Source: Blautia_A ammoniilytica (GTDB taxonomy: Bacteria; Bacillota; Clostridia; Lachnospirales; Lachnospiraceae). Taken from it: a DNA stretch of 64,000 nucleotides. The notes below the pieces were generated by a model. It did no database searches. It saw only the letters and a program-made list of their open reading frames with translations, and was not told the origin of the DNA. The stretch covers positions 1-64,000 of the forward strand of contig NZ_JAOQJL010000021.1 in the NCBI RefSeq assembly GCF_025566965.1, given 5' to 3'. The position numbers were made by a program, and so were the translations under genes. Positions within the stretch are counted from its first letter, which is position 1. The number at the start of each line of letters is the position of its first letter. Below, in pieces: positions 31,834 through 39,837 of the stretch.

Positions 31834-33030
31834 TTAGTGAGGCTGTTGGGAGTAGGGATTCTGGCGCTCCAGAAGCTGCTTCTCAAGTTCTTTGAAATCA
31901 TAATTCCGTTGTTGGAAGTTATTGAAGCGATTAGGGGACTTAGGTGTCTGGGAACGGCCCCGGCTGTTGTCCTGGCTGCGCTTCTGGTGCTGGACATCCA
32001 GGGCATGTACTGCCTCTGGGGTAAGGGCACCCTTTTTGAACCATCCGGTAAGGATCTTGTGTGCGTACTGGAAGCTGGGCTGTCCGGTCTGCATAATGGT
32101 GCGGCTGCAGGCTTCCTGGATCATGTCCATGGAAAATCCGTAATCCTTCAGCCATGTATCCATCATAACGATCTCTGAATCCACAGGGTTGCGATTGGTG
32201 ATCCCCATAGCTTTCAGGATGGTGAAATAGTCTCTGCCATAGCGGGAGGTGGAATCCTTGGCCATCTCCACGGTAGTGATCCCTTCCTTAGACCAGGCCA
32301 TGGCAACTGTCTCAATATAACGCATGCTCTTATGGCCGCGGCCTACACAATACTGGATCAGGAAATCAATAAGATCCACGGACATCTTCAGTTCATCGTA
32401 GAAGAAAAGAATCTTACGGGTATCGGTGGGGGTAAGAGTCTTGCCAAGGTATTGCTCACATATGTAGATCAGCTGTGCTACATCCTCGTTCTCCTTAAGC
32501 TCCTTGATTCGGGCTGGGGTGAGAGCAGAGGCAGATCTGGACGGTGCAGTATCCGGCTGTGGCGTGGAGACAGTGGCTGCAGATACCATCTGCGAAATAG
32601 GAGCAGTGGCTGCCAGTGCAGACTGTGGAACAGAGACAGTGGCTGCAGATACCGTCTGCGAAATAGGAGCAGTGGCTGCCAGTGCAGACTGTGGAACAGA
32701 GACTGTAGCTGTCAGCTCCATCTGTGTATCCGGGGAAGGCTCTGTCAGGGTAATACCTGTCAGCTCTCCGGAAGGATCAGTCTCAAGGATCAAAAGTCCT
32801 TCATTACTCCAGTACTTCAGGGCACGGCTGATATCCCCCTCTGTACAGTTCAGACGATCTGCCAGAAGAGGCAGACAAACAGAAGCGGAAGGATCGGCAA
32901 GAAGCCGCAGCAGGTAAATATAAACTTTTACAAATTCGCCGCCGGCTCCCGGCATATACTGATCAATAAATATATTGGAAAGTATCGTCACCTGTGAGGA
33001 TGAAAGAGCCCGGAGATGGATGGTGTTCAT
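31834..33030 (-). CDS. DnaD-domain replication initiation protein
   Basis: A 398-residue DnaD/DnaB-type primosome protein. N-terminal winged-helix domain (about 15-85, FVKVYIYLLRLLADPS), an Ala/Thr/Pro/Ser-rich linker (about 92-172) containing a 22-residue repeat, and a DnaD-like domain (about 172-320) ending in the YxxxI motif region (SFQYAHKILTGWFKKG). The C-terminal tail is Asn/Gln/Arg-rich. In Bacillus such proteins act with DnaA, DnaB and DnaI to load the helicase. The DnaA-box cluster at 33117-33409 lies just upstream. Confidence 0.88.
   Translation of the reverse strand: MNTIHLRALSSSQVTILSNIFIDQYMPGAGGEFVKVYIYLLRLLADPSASVCLPLLADRLNCTEGDISRALKYWSNEGLLILETDPSGELTGITLTEPSPDTQMELTATVSVPQSALAATAPISQTVSAATVSVPQSALAATAPISQMVSAATVSTPQPDTAPSRSASALTPARIKELKENEDVAQLIYICEQYLGKTLTPTDTRKILFFYDELKMSVDLIDFLIQYCVGRGHKSMRYIETVAMAWSKEGITTVEMAKDSTSRYGRDYFTILKAMGITNRNPVDSEIVMMDTWLKDYGFSMDMIQEACSRTIMQTGQPSFQYAHKILTGWFKKGALTPEAVHALDVQHQKRSQDNSRGRSQTPKSPNRFNNFQQRNYDFKELEKQLLERQNPYSQQPH
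32575..32706 (-). repeat. 66-bp tandem duplication in the dnaD-like gene
   Basis: Two 66-bp units (32575-32640 and 32641-32706) are identical except at two bases. They encode two copies of a 22-residue Ala/Ser/Pro-rich segment in the linker. A third, degraded unit is detectable next to them (SAATVSTPQPD). Near-identity implies a recent duplication that may vary between strains. Confidence 0.9.
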
Positions 33031-33063
33031 GGACTGTTACACTCCTTTTCTGAAAGTGGATTT

Positions 33064-33092
33064 ATTATAACACAACTTTTTTTAAAAGAGAA
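33064..33092 (-). promoter_or_regulatory. Promoter of the dnaD-dnaI-prs operon
   Basis: On the minus strand, TATAAT (33069-33064) is perfect; the -35 (TTCTCT, 33092-33087, 17-bp spacer) is weak. The first DnaA-box palindrome begins 25 bp further upstream. Confidence 0.5.
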
Positions 33093-33116
33093 TACCGGGG
33101 TTAAACACCAGTAATC

Positions 33117-33409
33117 ATCCACATTTAAATGTGGATAATGTGGATAGTGTGGAAAGAAGGTTGCCAATAAGATTATGGGAAACCGGAAAAGGTTAGAAAA
33201 TGTTGGAATAAGGCATTTTATAGGAGGAACTGTTGTCGAATTATGTCAAACAGATTATACACATAAGAATCCACACCTTTATGGGAGAAAAAATGTGCAT
33301 AATTCTGTGGATAATGTGGATAAGCACGGAAAAACAGCAAAAATACTGAGGTTTTTAATTGTGGATAACTTTTTCTTTATGTGGAAAACAGGGGACGAAA
33401 TGTGTATAA
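33117..33409. promoter_or_regulatory. Cluster of DnaA boxes
   Basis: Seven exact matches to TTATNCACA or its complement: 33130-33138, 33255-33263 (opposite strand), 33294-33302, 33306-33314, 33315-33323, 33360-33368 and 33401-33409. One-off sites are at 33139-33147, 33148-33156 and 33380-33388. Several are head to tail at exact 9-bp spacing. A perfect 20-bp palindrome covers 33117-33136. The region is AT-rich and codes for nothing. It could be an origin, a DnaA-titration site, or DnaA control of the dnaD operon. Confidence 0.85.
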
Positions 33410-33460
33410 ATAAAAAAAGAACATTCATATAGTTTTCTGTAAATTCTCTCTGGATTAGAG

Positions 33461-33496
33461 GAAAAACAAAAAGCAAGAATGCCTCGGCATTCTTGC
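33461..33496 (-). terminator. Terminator of murC, formed by the last hairpin of repeat copy 2
   Basis: On the minus strand, GCAAGAATGCC/GGCATTCTTGC (33496-33473) is followed by TTTTTGTTTTTC (33472-33461). It is a canonical intrinsic terminator for murC, 120 bp downstream of its stop. Confidence 0.8.
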
Positions 33497-33597
33497 TGCG
33501 AGGTGCGCGTCATGCAATTGCATGACATACTTCTCCTGCGCACCTCTGCAATCCTGCCGGAGACTATATCAGCTGGGAGATAACTCCCAGCTGATAT
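33473..33597 (-). repeat. Three-hairpin interspersed element, copy 2
   Basis: The second copy of the 125-bp element at 16938-17062, here on the minus strand and 22 bp downstream of the murC stop. The central part is identical. The first hairpin differs only in its loop and a few paired bases, and the pairing is kept. As with copy 1, it is in sense orientation to the gene before it. The last hairpin here has a T-run. Confidence 0.9.
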
Positions 33598-33619
33598 ATA
33601 AATGTTCTGAAAGACATAA

Positions 33620-34999
33620 TTATTTACCAAGTAGCTGTTCGCCGATACGTACTACATCTCCGGCTCCCATGGTGATCAGCAGATCGCCAGAAGCACAGTG
33701 GGAAAGAATGTAATTCTCGATTTCGTCAAAAGATGGGAAGTATTCACATGGAGTTCCAAGTGCCTGGATCCTTTCCTGAAGGTCAGCAGAAGAGATGCCG
33801 ATGGTGTTGGTCTCTCTTGCTGCGTAAATATCAGCCAGGATCACATGATCAGCCAGGGTCAAAGCCTGTGCAAACTCAGGAAGCAGTGCTTTAGTACGGG
33901 TATATGTATGTGGCTGGAATACACACCAGATTTTCTTGTGAGGATAATTAGCTGCTGCTGTAAGGGTGGCACGGATCTCTGTAGGATGATGAGCATAATC
34001 ATCTACAATGTGGATCCCGCCCACTTCTCCCTTAAATTGGAAACGGCGGTCTGTACCGGTGAAGCTTCCAAGTCCTTTGACAATGGTATCATCAGGGATC
34101 TGGAGCAGCTGAGCCAGTACAATAGCTGCCAGTGCATTGGATACATTGTGGATCCCCGGAACCTTCAGGTAAAAGCTGCCTGCCTTTTTACCATTTCTTA
34201 AAACGGTAAAGGAGGCATGTCCATATTTGTCATAGGTAATATCAGTGGCCTGGTAATCAGCCATATTCTGAACGCCATAGGTGATCACATTACATGGAAG
34301 GTCTTTGATGATGTCTTCATAATGAGGTGTGTCTACATTGATGATCAAGGTGCCATCTGCAGGGAGAAGCTGTGCAAAGCGTCGGAAAGAATGACGGATG
34401 TCCTCAATATCTTTGAAAAAGTCCAGATGATCGGCATCCATATTCAGGATCACGCTGATTTTTGGAAAAAAGCTGAGAAAGCTGTTGGTATATTCGCAGG
34501 CCTCGGTTACAAAGGTCTCAGACTGTCCCACACGGATATTGCCTCCGATGGAAGGAAGAATACCGCCTACGCTGATGGTAGGGTCGCAGGCTCCTTCCAG
34601 AAGGATCTGGGAAATCATGGAAGTGGTTGTGGTCTTGCCATGAGTACCGGAAATAGCGATGGGTGTCTGGTAATTGCGCATGATCTGCCCCAAAAGCTGG
34701 GCACGGGTAAGCATAGGGATCCCCTTTGCCTTAGCTGCTGCAAATTCAGGATTATCCGGGTGGATCGCTGCTGTATATACCACAATCTCTACATCATCCT
34801 GGATGTTGGAGGCACGCTGTCCGTAAAAGATACGTGCTCCCTTTTGGGCAAGGGCATCGGTAAGAGGGCTTTCTTTGGCATCAGAGCCGGAAACAATGAA
34901 ATCTTCCTGAAGCAGGATCTGAGCCAATCCACTCATACTGATACCGCCAATCCCGATAAAGTGGATATGAAGCGGTTTGTGGAAGTCTATCTGATACAT
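33620..34999 (-). CDS. murC: UDP-N-acetylmuramate--L-alanine ligase (MurC)
   Basis: Adds the first amino acid of the peptidoglycan stem peptide. The 459 residues are standard length. Seen: the Rossmann-type start HFIGIGGISMSGLAQIL, the ATP loop SGTHGKTTTTSMI, NMDADHLDFF, DDYAHHPTEI and FQPHTYTRT. An upstream promoter is on the minus strand, and the ribosome site AAGGAG precedes ATG 34999. It is not linked to other mur genes here. Confidence 0.95.
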   Translation of the reverse strand: MYQIDFHKPLHIHFIGIGGISMSGLAQILLQEDFIVSGSDAKESPLTDALAQKGARIFYGQRASNIQDDVEIVVYTAAIHPDNPEFAAAKAKGIPMLTRAQLLGQIMRNYQTPIAISGTHGKTTTTSMISQILLEGACDPTISVGGILPSIGGNIRVGQSETFVTEACEYTNSFLSFFPKISVILNMDADHLDFFKDIEDIRHSFRRFAQLLPADGTLIINVDTPHYEDIIKDLPCNVITYGVQNMADYQATDITYDKYGHASFTVLRNGKKAGSFYLKVPGIHNVSNALAAIVLAQLLQIPDDTIVKGLGSFTGTDRRFQFKGEVGGIHIVDDYAHHPTEIRATLTAAANYPHKKIWCVFQPHTYTRTKALLPEFAQALTLADHVILADIYAARETNTIGISSADLQERIQALGTPCEYFPSFDEIENYILSHCASGDLLITMGAGDVVRIGEQLLGK

Positions 35000-35037
35000 A
35001 ATAAAAATCTCCTTAATGAAAAATATAAATTTGCTAT

Positions 35038-35066
35038 AGTATACCTCTTTTAAGAAAAAATGAAAA
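35038..35066 (-). promoter_or_regulatory. Promoter of murC
   Basis: Minus strand: TTTTCA (35066-35061), 17 bp, TATACT (35043-35038), about 40 bp ahead of the start. The rest of the 35000-35323 gap is strongly A/T-rich with several poly-A tracts and no gene. Confidence 0.5.
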
Positions 35067-35259
35067 GTATTTCTTTGAATAACAGGTTTTTAAAAAAAAA
35101 TCAGGTGTTTTTTTAAGATGCAATCCATGAAAATGTAAAATAAGGTCGAAATATATAAAAAATAGACAAAATACACAAAAAACAGAGGAAAAAAGGAAAA
35201 AAATAGTATACAATAGATATAAAAAATAAAATAATTGGACAAAAAAATTGTAAAATATG

Positions 35260-35288
35260 TTCACGAAATGGATAAAGTATGATATAAT
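35260..35288 (+). promoter_or_regulatory. Promoter of glgC-glgD
   Basis: TTCACG (35260-35265), 17 bp, TATAAT (35283-35288), about 35 bp ahead of glgC. Confidence 0.6.
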
Positions 35289-35323
35289 AAGAAAACCATA
35301 AACTTACAGCAAGAGGTGATTAC

Positions 35324-36601
35324 ATGATTAAGAAAGAAATGATTGCCATGCTCCTGGCCGGAGGTCAAGGAAGCAGACTTGGAGTTCTGACGGAGAAAGT
35401 TGCCAAACCGGCCGTGTCTTTCGGCGGGAAGTACCGTATCATAGATTTCCCATTGAGCAACTGTATTAATTCAGGGATTGATACAGTTGGCGTGCTGACC
35501 CAGTATCAGCCGCTGCGTCTTAATACACATATTGGGATTGGTATTCCCTGGGATCTGGATCGTAATGAAGGCGGTGTGACAGTCCTTCCTCCTTACGAGC
35601 GGAGCAGCAGCAGCGAGTGGTACACAGGTACAGCCAATGCAATCTTTCAGAATATGGATTATATGGAGCAGTACAATCCTGACTATGTTCTGATCCTTTC
35701 CGGAGATCACATTTACAAGATGGATTATGAGGTGATGCTGGATTTCCATAAGGCTAATAAGGCAGATGTTACCATTGCATGTATGCCGGTACCTATGGAA
35801 GAGGCAAGCAGATTTGGGATCATGGTCACTGATGAGACAAGCCGTATTACAGAGTTTGAGGAGAAGCCAGAGCATCCAAGCAGCAATCTGGCCTCTATGG
35901 GCATTTACATATTCAGCTGGCCGGCCCTTAAGGAAGCTCTTTATACACTTAAGGATCAGCAGAGCTGTGATTTTGGAAAGCATATCCTTCCTTATTGTAA
36001 GGAAAAGGGAGAGCGGCTTTTTGCATATGAATATAATGGCTACTGGAAGGATGTAGGTACACTGGGTTCCTATTGGGAAGCCAATATGGAGCTGATCGAC
36101 ATTATTCCGGAGTTTAATCTTTACGAAGAGTTCTGGAAGATTTATACCAAAGGGGATATTATCCCACCGGCATATATTTCCGGGGACGCTGTTCTTGACC
36201 GGTGTCTGATCGGTGAGGGAGCTGAGATCTATGGAGAAGTCCATAATTCAGTGATCGGTCCCAATGTAGTGATTGGCAAGGGTTCTGTGATCCGTAACTC
36301 TATTATCATGAGGAATACCGTGATCGGAGAAGGGGTAGTGATGGATAAGTCCATTGTTGCCGAGGATGTTACCATTGGAGACCATGTGACCCTTGGTTGT
36401 GGCGAAGAGGCTGAGAATGTATTGAAGCCGGCTGTATATGCATTTGGCATTGCTACCATAGGAGAGCGTAGTGTGATCCCGCCTGATGTAAAGATCGGGA
36501 AGAACACAGCTGTTTCCGGTATTACTACAGCAAAGGATTATCCGGGAGGCATCCTGGAAAGTGGACAGGTGATCGCAGCAAAGGATGGTGACAAGGCATG
36601 A
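35324..36601 (+). CDS. glgC: Glucose-1-phosphate adenylyltransferase (GlgC)
   Basis: Makes ADP-glucose for glycogen synthesis. The 425 residues have an N-terminal nucleotidyltransferase domain (LLAGGQGSRLGVLTEKVAKPAV, then PLSNCINSGI and GTANAIFQN) and a C-terminal left-handed beta-helix of hexapeptide repeats (about 290-400). The catalytic loop with Arg and the two Lys positions is intact, unlike in GlgD. The ribosome site is AAGAGGTG. It overlaps glgD by 4 bp. Confidence 0.95.
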   Translation: MIKKEMIAMLLAGGQGSRLGVLTEKVAKPAVSFGGKYRIIDFPLSNCINSGIDTVGVLTQYQPLRLNTHIGIGIPWDLDRNEGGVTVLPPYERSSSSEWYTGTANAIFQNMDYMEQYNPDYVLILSGDHIYKMDYEVMLDFHKANKADVTIACMPVPMEEASRFGIMVTDETSRITEFEEKPEHPSSNLASMGIYIFSWPALKEALYTLKDQQSCDFGKHILPYCKEKGERLFAYEYNGYWKDVGTLGSYWEANMELIDIIPEFNLYEEFWKIYTKGDIIPPAYISGDAVLDRCLIGEGAEIYGEVHNSVIGPNVVIGKGSVIRNSIIMRNTVIGEGVVMDKSIVAEDVTIGDHVTLGCGEEAENVLKPAVYAFGIATIGERSVIPPDVKIGKNTAVSGITTAKDYPGGILESGQVIAAKDGDKA

Positions 36602-37716
36602 GAGCAATCGGTATTATTTTAGCTGGCGGCAATAACAACCGCATGAGGGAATTATCTGACAAGAGGGCGATCGCAGCAATGCCCATTGCAGGCAGCTATC
36701 GCAGCATAGATTTTGCACTTAGTAATATGGCCAATTCCCATATACAGAAGGTAGCTATACTGACACAGTACAATGCACGCTCCCTGAATGAGCACTTAAG
36801 CTCTTCCAAATGGTGGGATTTTGGCAGGAAACAAGGAGGACTTTACGTATTTACACCCACGATCACCAAGGACAACAGCTTCTGGTACCAGGGTACAGCA
36901 GATGCTATCTACCAGAATCTTACCTTCCTGAAGAACAGCCATGAGCCATATGTGGTGATCGCATCCGGCGATGGTATTTACAAGCTGGATTACAACAAGG
37001 TCCTGGAATACCATATTGCAAAGAGAGCGGATATCACGGTTGTATGTACTACATGTCCGGATCCGTCAGAGGTGGAGCGTTTTGGTGTGCTCCGTATGAA
37101 TGAAGACTGCAGGATCGAAGAATTTGAAGAGAAGCCAATGGTATCTTCTTATAATACGGTTTCTACCGGTATTTATGTGATCCGCAGAAGGCAGCTGATC
37201 GAACTGATCGAGAAGGCTGCACAGGAAGGCAGGAATGATTTTGTACAGGATATCCTGATCCGCTACAAGAATCTGAAAAGGATCTACGGATATAAGATCG
37301 ATACATACTGGAGCAATATTTCCACTGTGGAGTCTTATTACAAGACCAACATGGATTTCCTAAGGCCTGAGATCCGTAATTATTTCTTTAAGCAGGAGCC
37401 GTCTGTTAAGACAAAGATCGATGATCTGCCGCCTGCCAAATATAATCCGGGAGCCAGCGTGAAGAACAGTCTGATAGCCAGCGGATGTATCATCAACGGT
37501 GTTGTGGAGAATTCCGTTCTGTTTAAAGATGTATTCGTAGGGAACAATTGTGTGATCAAGAATTCAGTGATCTTGAATGATGTGTATCTGGGGGATAATA
37601 CGCACATTGAGAACTGCATTGTTGAGAGCAGGGATACCATTCGGGCAAATTCTTACTATTGCGGAGAAGGCGAAGTTAAGATCGTTGTAGAAAAAAATGA
37701 GAGATATGTGCTGTAA
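36598..37716 (+). CDS. glgD: GlgD, GlgC-like regulatory subunit of ADP-glucose pyrophosphorylase
   Basis: The 372-residue paralogue of GlgC that in Firmicutes forms a mixed enzyme with it. The nucleotide loop is altered to LAGGNNNRMRELSDKRAIAAM, losing the catalytic GxGxRL and the usual lysine spacing, so it is probably weak or inactive alone. The C-terminal beta-helix (about 280-360) is present. It starts within the glgC stop (ATGA). Confidence 0.93.
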   Translation: MRAIGIILAGGNNNRMRELSDKRAIAAMPIAGSYRSIDFALSNMANSHIQKVAILTQYNARSLNEHLSSSKWWDFGRKQGGLYVFTPTITKDNSFWYQGTADAIYQNLTFLKNSHEPYVVIASGDGIYKLDYNKVLEYHIAKRADITVVCTTCPDPSEVERFGVLRMNEDCRIEEFEEKPMVSSYNTVSTGIYVIRRRQLIELIEKAAQEGRNDFVQDILIRYKNLKRIYGYKIDTYWSNISTVESYYKTNMDFLRPEIRNYFFKQEPSVKTKIDDLPPAKYNPGASVKNSLIASGCIINGVVENSVLFKDVFVGNNCVIKNSVILNDVYLGDNTHIENCIVESRDTIRANSYYCGEGEVKIVVEKNERYVL

Positions 37717-37730
37717 ATCCTGAAAGAATC

Positions 37731-37749
37731 TTATATCCATGGGATATAA
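37731..37749. promoter_or_regulatory. Palindrome upstream of spoVG
   Basis: TTATATCC, 3 bp, then GGATATAA form a perfect 8+3+8 inverted repeat directly behind the glgD stop and about 120 bp ahead of spoVG. It could be an operator. No T-run follows, so it is not a terminator. Confidence 0.35.
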
Positions 37750-37867
37750 ATGTGTAACTGTCTGACAGGCCATATGCTTTATCATAGCTGTGGGAGGCTG
37801 GACGGTTATGCAACAGTCAGAGTACAGATCATATATATTGTATGGGAAAACGAAAGGGGCAGCAAAA

Positions 37868-38152
37868 ATGAACATTACAGATGTACGCGTGAGAAAAGTA
37901 GCAAAAGAGGGCAAGATGAAAGCAGTTGTATCGATTACCATTGATGATGAATTCGTAGTTCATGATATCAAGGTGATCGAAGGTGAGAAGGGGCTGTTTA
38001 TCGCAATGCCAAGTCGGAAAGCTACAGACGGAGAATACAGGGACATTGCACATCCTATTAATTCTGCAACCCGCGACCGTATCCAGAGAATCATCCTGGA
38101 CAAGTATGATGAAGTAATGGCTGCAGAGCCAGAGGAGGCTATGGAAGCCTAA
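37868..38152 (+). CDS. spoVG: Septation/sporulation regulator SpoVG
   Basis: A 94-residue nucleic-acid-binding regulator of the SpoVG family, linked to sporulation and division control in Bacillus and to virulence genes in other Firmicutes. The whole domain is visible: MNITDVRVRKV, MKAVVSITIDDEFVVHDIKV and IAMPSRKATDGEYRDIAHPI. The start is ATG 37868 with AAAGGGG; an in-frame ATG at 37790 lies in the leader. A strong terminator follows, so it is probably a single-gene transcript. Confidence 0.94.
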   Translation: MNITDVRVRKVAKEGKMKAVVSITIDDEFVVHDIKVIEGEKGLFIAMPSRKATDGEYRDIAHPINSATRDRIQRIILDKYDEVMAAEPEEAMEA

Positions 38153-38220
38153 GGAGATCTGATTACTTTATTCTGTAATATGAAATGATTTCATAACAGA
38201 TAACTGGTGAATTACAGGCC

Positions 38221-38261
38221 GGATGCCATATATCATAAAGGTATATGGCATCCGTTTTTTT
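38221..38261 (+). terminator. Terminator downstream of spoVG
   Basis: GGATGCCATATA (38221-38232) pairs with TATATGGCATCC (38242-38253), then G and seven T residues. Confidence 0.88.
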
Positions 38262-38324
38262 CTTTGCACTGGTAGCAGCATACTGGAAATATTACACAAT
38301 TGTTACAGAAATAAAATAAAACTA

Positions 38325-38352
38325 TTGATTTTGTGATAAAATATGTTATACT
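38325..38352 (+). promoter_or_regulatory. Promoter of the 3D-domain protein gene
   Basis: TTGATT (38325-38330), 16 bp, TATACT (38347-38352), 31 bp ahead of the ATG. Confidence 0.6.
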
Positions 38353-38383
38353 GATGCTACAATTGATTACGAGGTGTTAGTAT

Positions 38384-39631
38384 ATGAGAAATAAAAAGCT
38401 TATTCCGGTGCTTCTTGCAGGGATCCTTACTTTGACAACAGGCACAGGTGTTTATGCAGCAGATATTGACGAACAGATTGCAGACATGCAGTCCCAGAAG
38501 GCACAGGCACAGGCCGGACTTGCCCAGGCACAGGGAAATATCAGCAGCCTTGAGAGCAAGCGTCAGGAACTGGAAAGCTATCTGGCACAGCTGAACAGCC
38601 AGTATGAAGAATTAACAGACAGCGTTTCACAGCTAAGCATCCAGGCTGCCCAGAAGGAAGATGAGCTTCAGAATATGAAGCTGGAGCTGGCCAAGGCACA
38701 GCAGCAGTCCCAGCAGCAGTACGAAGCTATGAAGAAACGTATCGTATATATGTATGAGAATGGTGGGACTACCATGCTGGAGCTTTTATTATCTTCCAGT
38801 GATCTTACCCAGTTTATGAACCGTGCAGAGAATATTTCCCAGTTGTCCAAGTATGACCGAGATATGTTGAAGAAATATGAGGATCTTCAGGCAAGCATCC
38901 AGGAGCAGGAAGAGAACCTTGAGAAGGAAGCTGCTTCTGTGAATCAGCTTCTTGCAGAAAGCGCATCTAAGAAGCAGGAGGTTCAGGCTTTAGTATCCAG
39001 CACCAATGACAGCATTGCTTCTTATATCAGCCAGATCAGTGCCAGCCAGGCAGAGGCAGCTGCTCTTTCCGCACAGATTTCCAGTGCTGAGAACAGTATT
39101 TATAGTCTGACGCAGCAGGCAGCAGCCCAGCAGAGCCAGTCTCAGGAAGAGGATACATATACGGAGAACTCTTCTACAGGATCCGGTGATTCTTACGATG
39201 ACTACAGTGATGAGAGCGAGAGTGTAGAGTCCTCCGGCGGCGATTCTTATCAGGAATCTTCCTCTTATGAAGGAGAGTCACAGGGCAGTGATTCAGAAAG
39301 TTCTTCCAGCCAGGAAAGTTCTTCCTCCCAGGAAAGCTCCGGTTCCGGACAGGGAACCTATCTTGGTAACTTTACATTGACTGCATATTGCAACTGTGCA
39401 CAGTGTTGCGGCACAGCAGGCAATCTGACTGCCAGCGGTACAGTTCCTTCAGCAGGGCGTACAGTGGCGATGGCAGGTGTGCCTTTTGGAACACAACTCC
39501 TGATCAATGGCAATGTGTATACAGTGGAGGATCTGGGAACTCCTTATGGACATGTGGACATTTTCTTTGGAAGCCATTCTGAAGCATTAAGCTTTGGCTT
39601 GCAGCATGCAGATGTGTATCAATTAAATTAA
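38384..39631 (+). CDS. Secreted coiled-coil protein with C-terminal 3D (DPBB) domain
   Basis: A 415-residue exported, probably cell-wall-acting protein. Signal peptide about 1-26 (ending VYAADID); long coiled coil (about 28-250) of the PcsB/peptidoglycan-hydrolase N-terminal type; a Ser/Glu-rich linker (about 250-322); and a C-terminal double-psi beta-barrel '3D' domain (about 325-415, NFTLTAYCNCAQCCGTAG). Of the three Asp that name the domain, the first is replaced (TVAMAG where AVDP is usual); the pair in VEDLGTPYGHVDIFF remains. It may be a lytic transglycosylase-like enzyme regulated by its coil. Its own promoter suggests single-gene expression. Confidence 0.87.
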   Translation: MRNKKLIPVLLAGILTLTTGTGVYAADIDEQIADMQSQKAQAQAGLAQAQGNISSLESKRQELESYLAQLNSQYEELTDSVSQLSIQAAQKEDELQNMKLELAKAQQQSQQQYEAMKKRIVYMYENGGTTMLELLLSSSDLTQFMNRAENISQLSKYDRDMLKKYEDLQASIQEQEENLEKEAASVNQLLAESASKKQEVQALVSSTNDSIASYISQISASQAEAAALSAQISSAENSIYSLTQQAAAQQSQSQEEDTYTENSSTGSGDSYDDYSDESESVESSGGDSYQESSSYEGESQGSDSESSSSQESSSSQESSGSGQGTYLGNFTLTAYCNCAQCCGTAGNLTASGTVPSAGRTVAMAGVPFGTQLLINGNVYTVEDLGTPYGHVDIFFGSHSEALSFGLQHADVYQLN

Positions 39632-39643
39632 GTGATGTTCACT

Positions 39644-39695
39644 GTAAACCTAAAAGCAATCTGATTGTAAACTGAATACGAACGCAATTGTAAAC
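39644..39695 (+). promoter_or_regulatory. Three GTAAAC direct repeats at 23-bp spacing upstream of bioY
   Basis: GTAAAC occurs at 39644, 39667 and 39690, the last two within ATTGTAAAC. The spacing is exactly 23 bp each time, about two helical turns, so all lie on one DNA face just upstream of the -35 box. They resemble half-sites of the biotin repressor BirA (TGTTAAC), but in direct, not inverted, order. Confidence 0.45.
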
Positions 39696-39712
39696 CTTGT
39701 ATAAAAAAATGG

Positions 39713-39741
39713 TTGACATTCCTCTTGGTGTGTGATAGATT
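39713..39741 (+). promoter_or_regulatory. Promoter of bioY
   Basis: TTGACA (39713-39718), 17 bp, TAGATT (39736-39741). A small palindrome, ACAAAATTTGT (39750-39760), lies at the expected transcription start. Confidence 0.65.
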
Positions 39742-39758
39742 TTCAATGTACAAAATTT

Positions 39759-39804
39759 GTAACTGCTCAGCAGATAGCATCCCGTAAGGGCTTTGAACAG
39801 TTAC
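39759..39804 (+). promoter_or_regulatory. Leader hairpin of bioY
   Basis: GTAACTGCTC (39759-39768) pairs with GAACAGTTAC (39795-39804) with one mismatch; a small inner CCCGTAAGGG hairpin lies between. The arms match the hairpin at 17062-17088. The leader is too short for a known biotin-responsive RNA, and I recognise no riboswitch. Confidence 0.4.
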
Positions 39805-39837
39805 CAAAATCTATTCATTCATCAGGAGGATTTTTTT

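Noticed and set aside
36598..37716. glgD as a second catalytic glgC
   Set aside because: The nucleotide-binding loop lacks the catalytic residues of GlgC; it fits the known regulatory paralogue.
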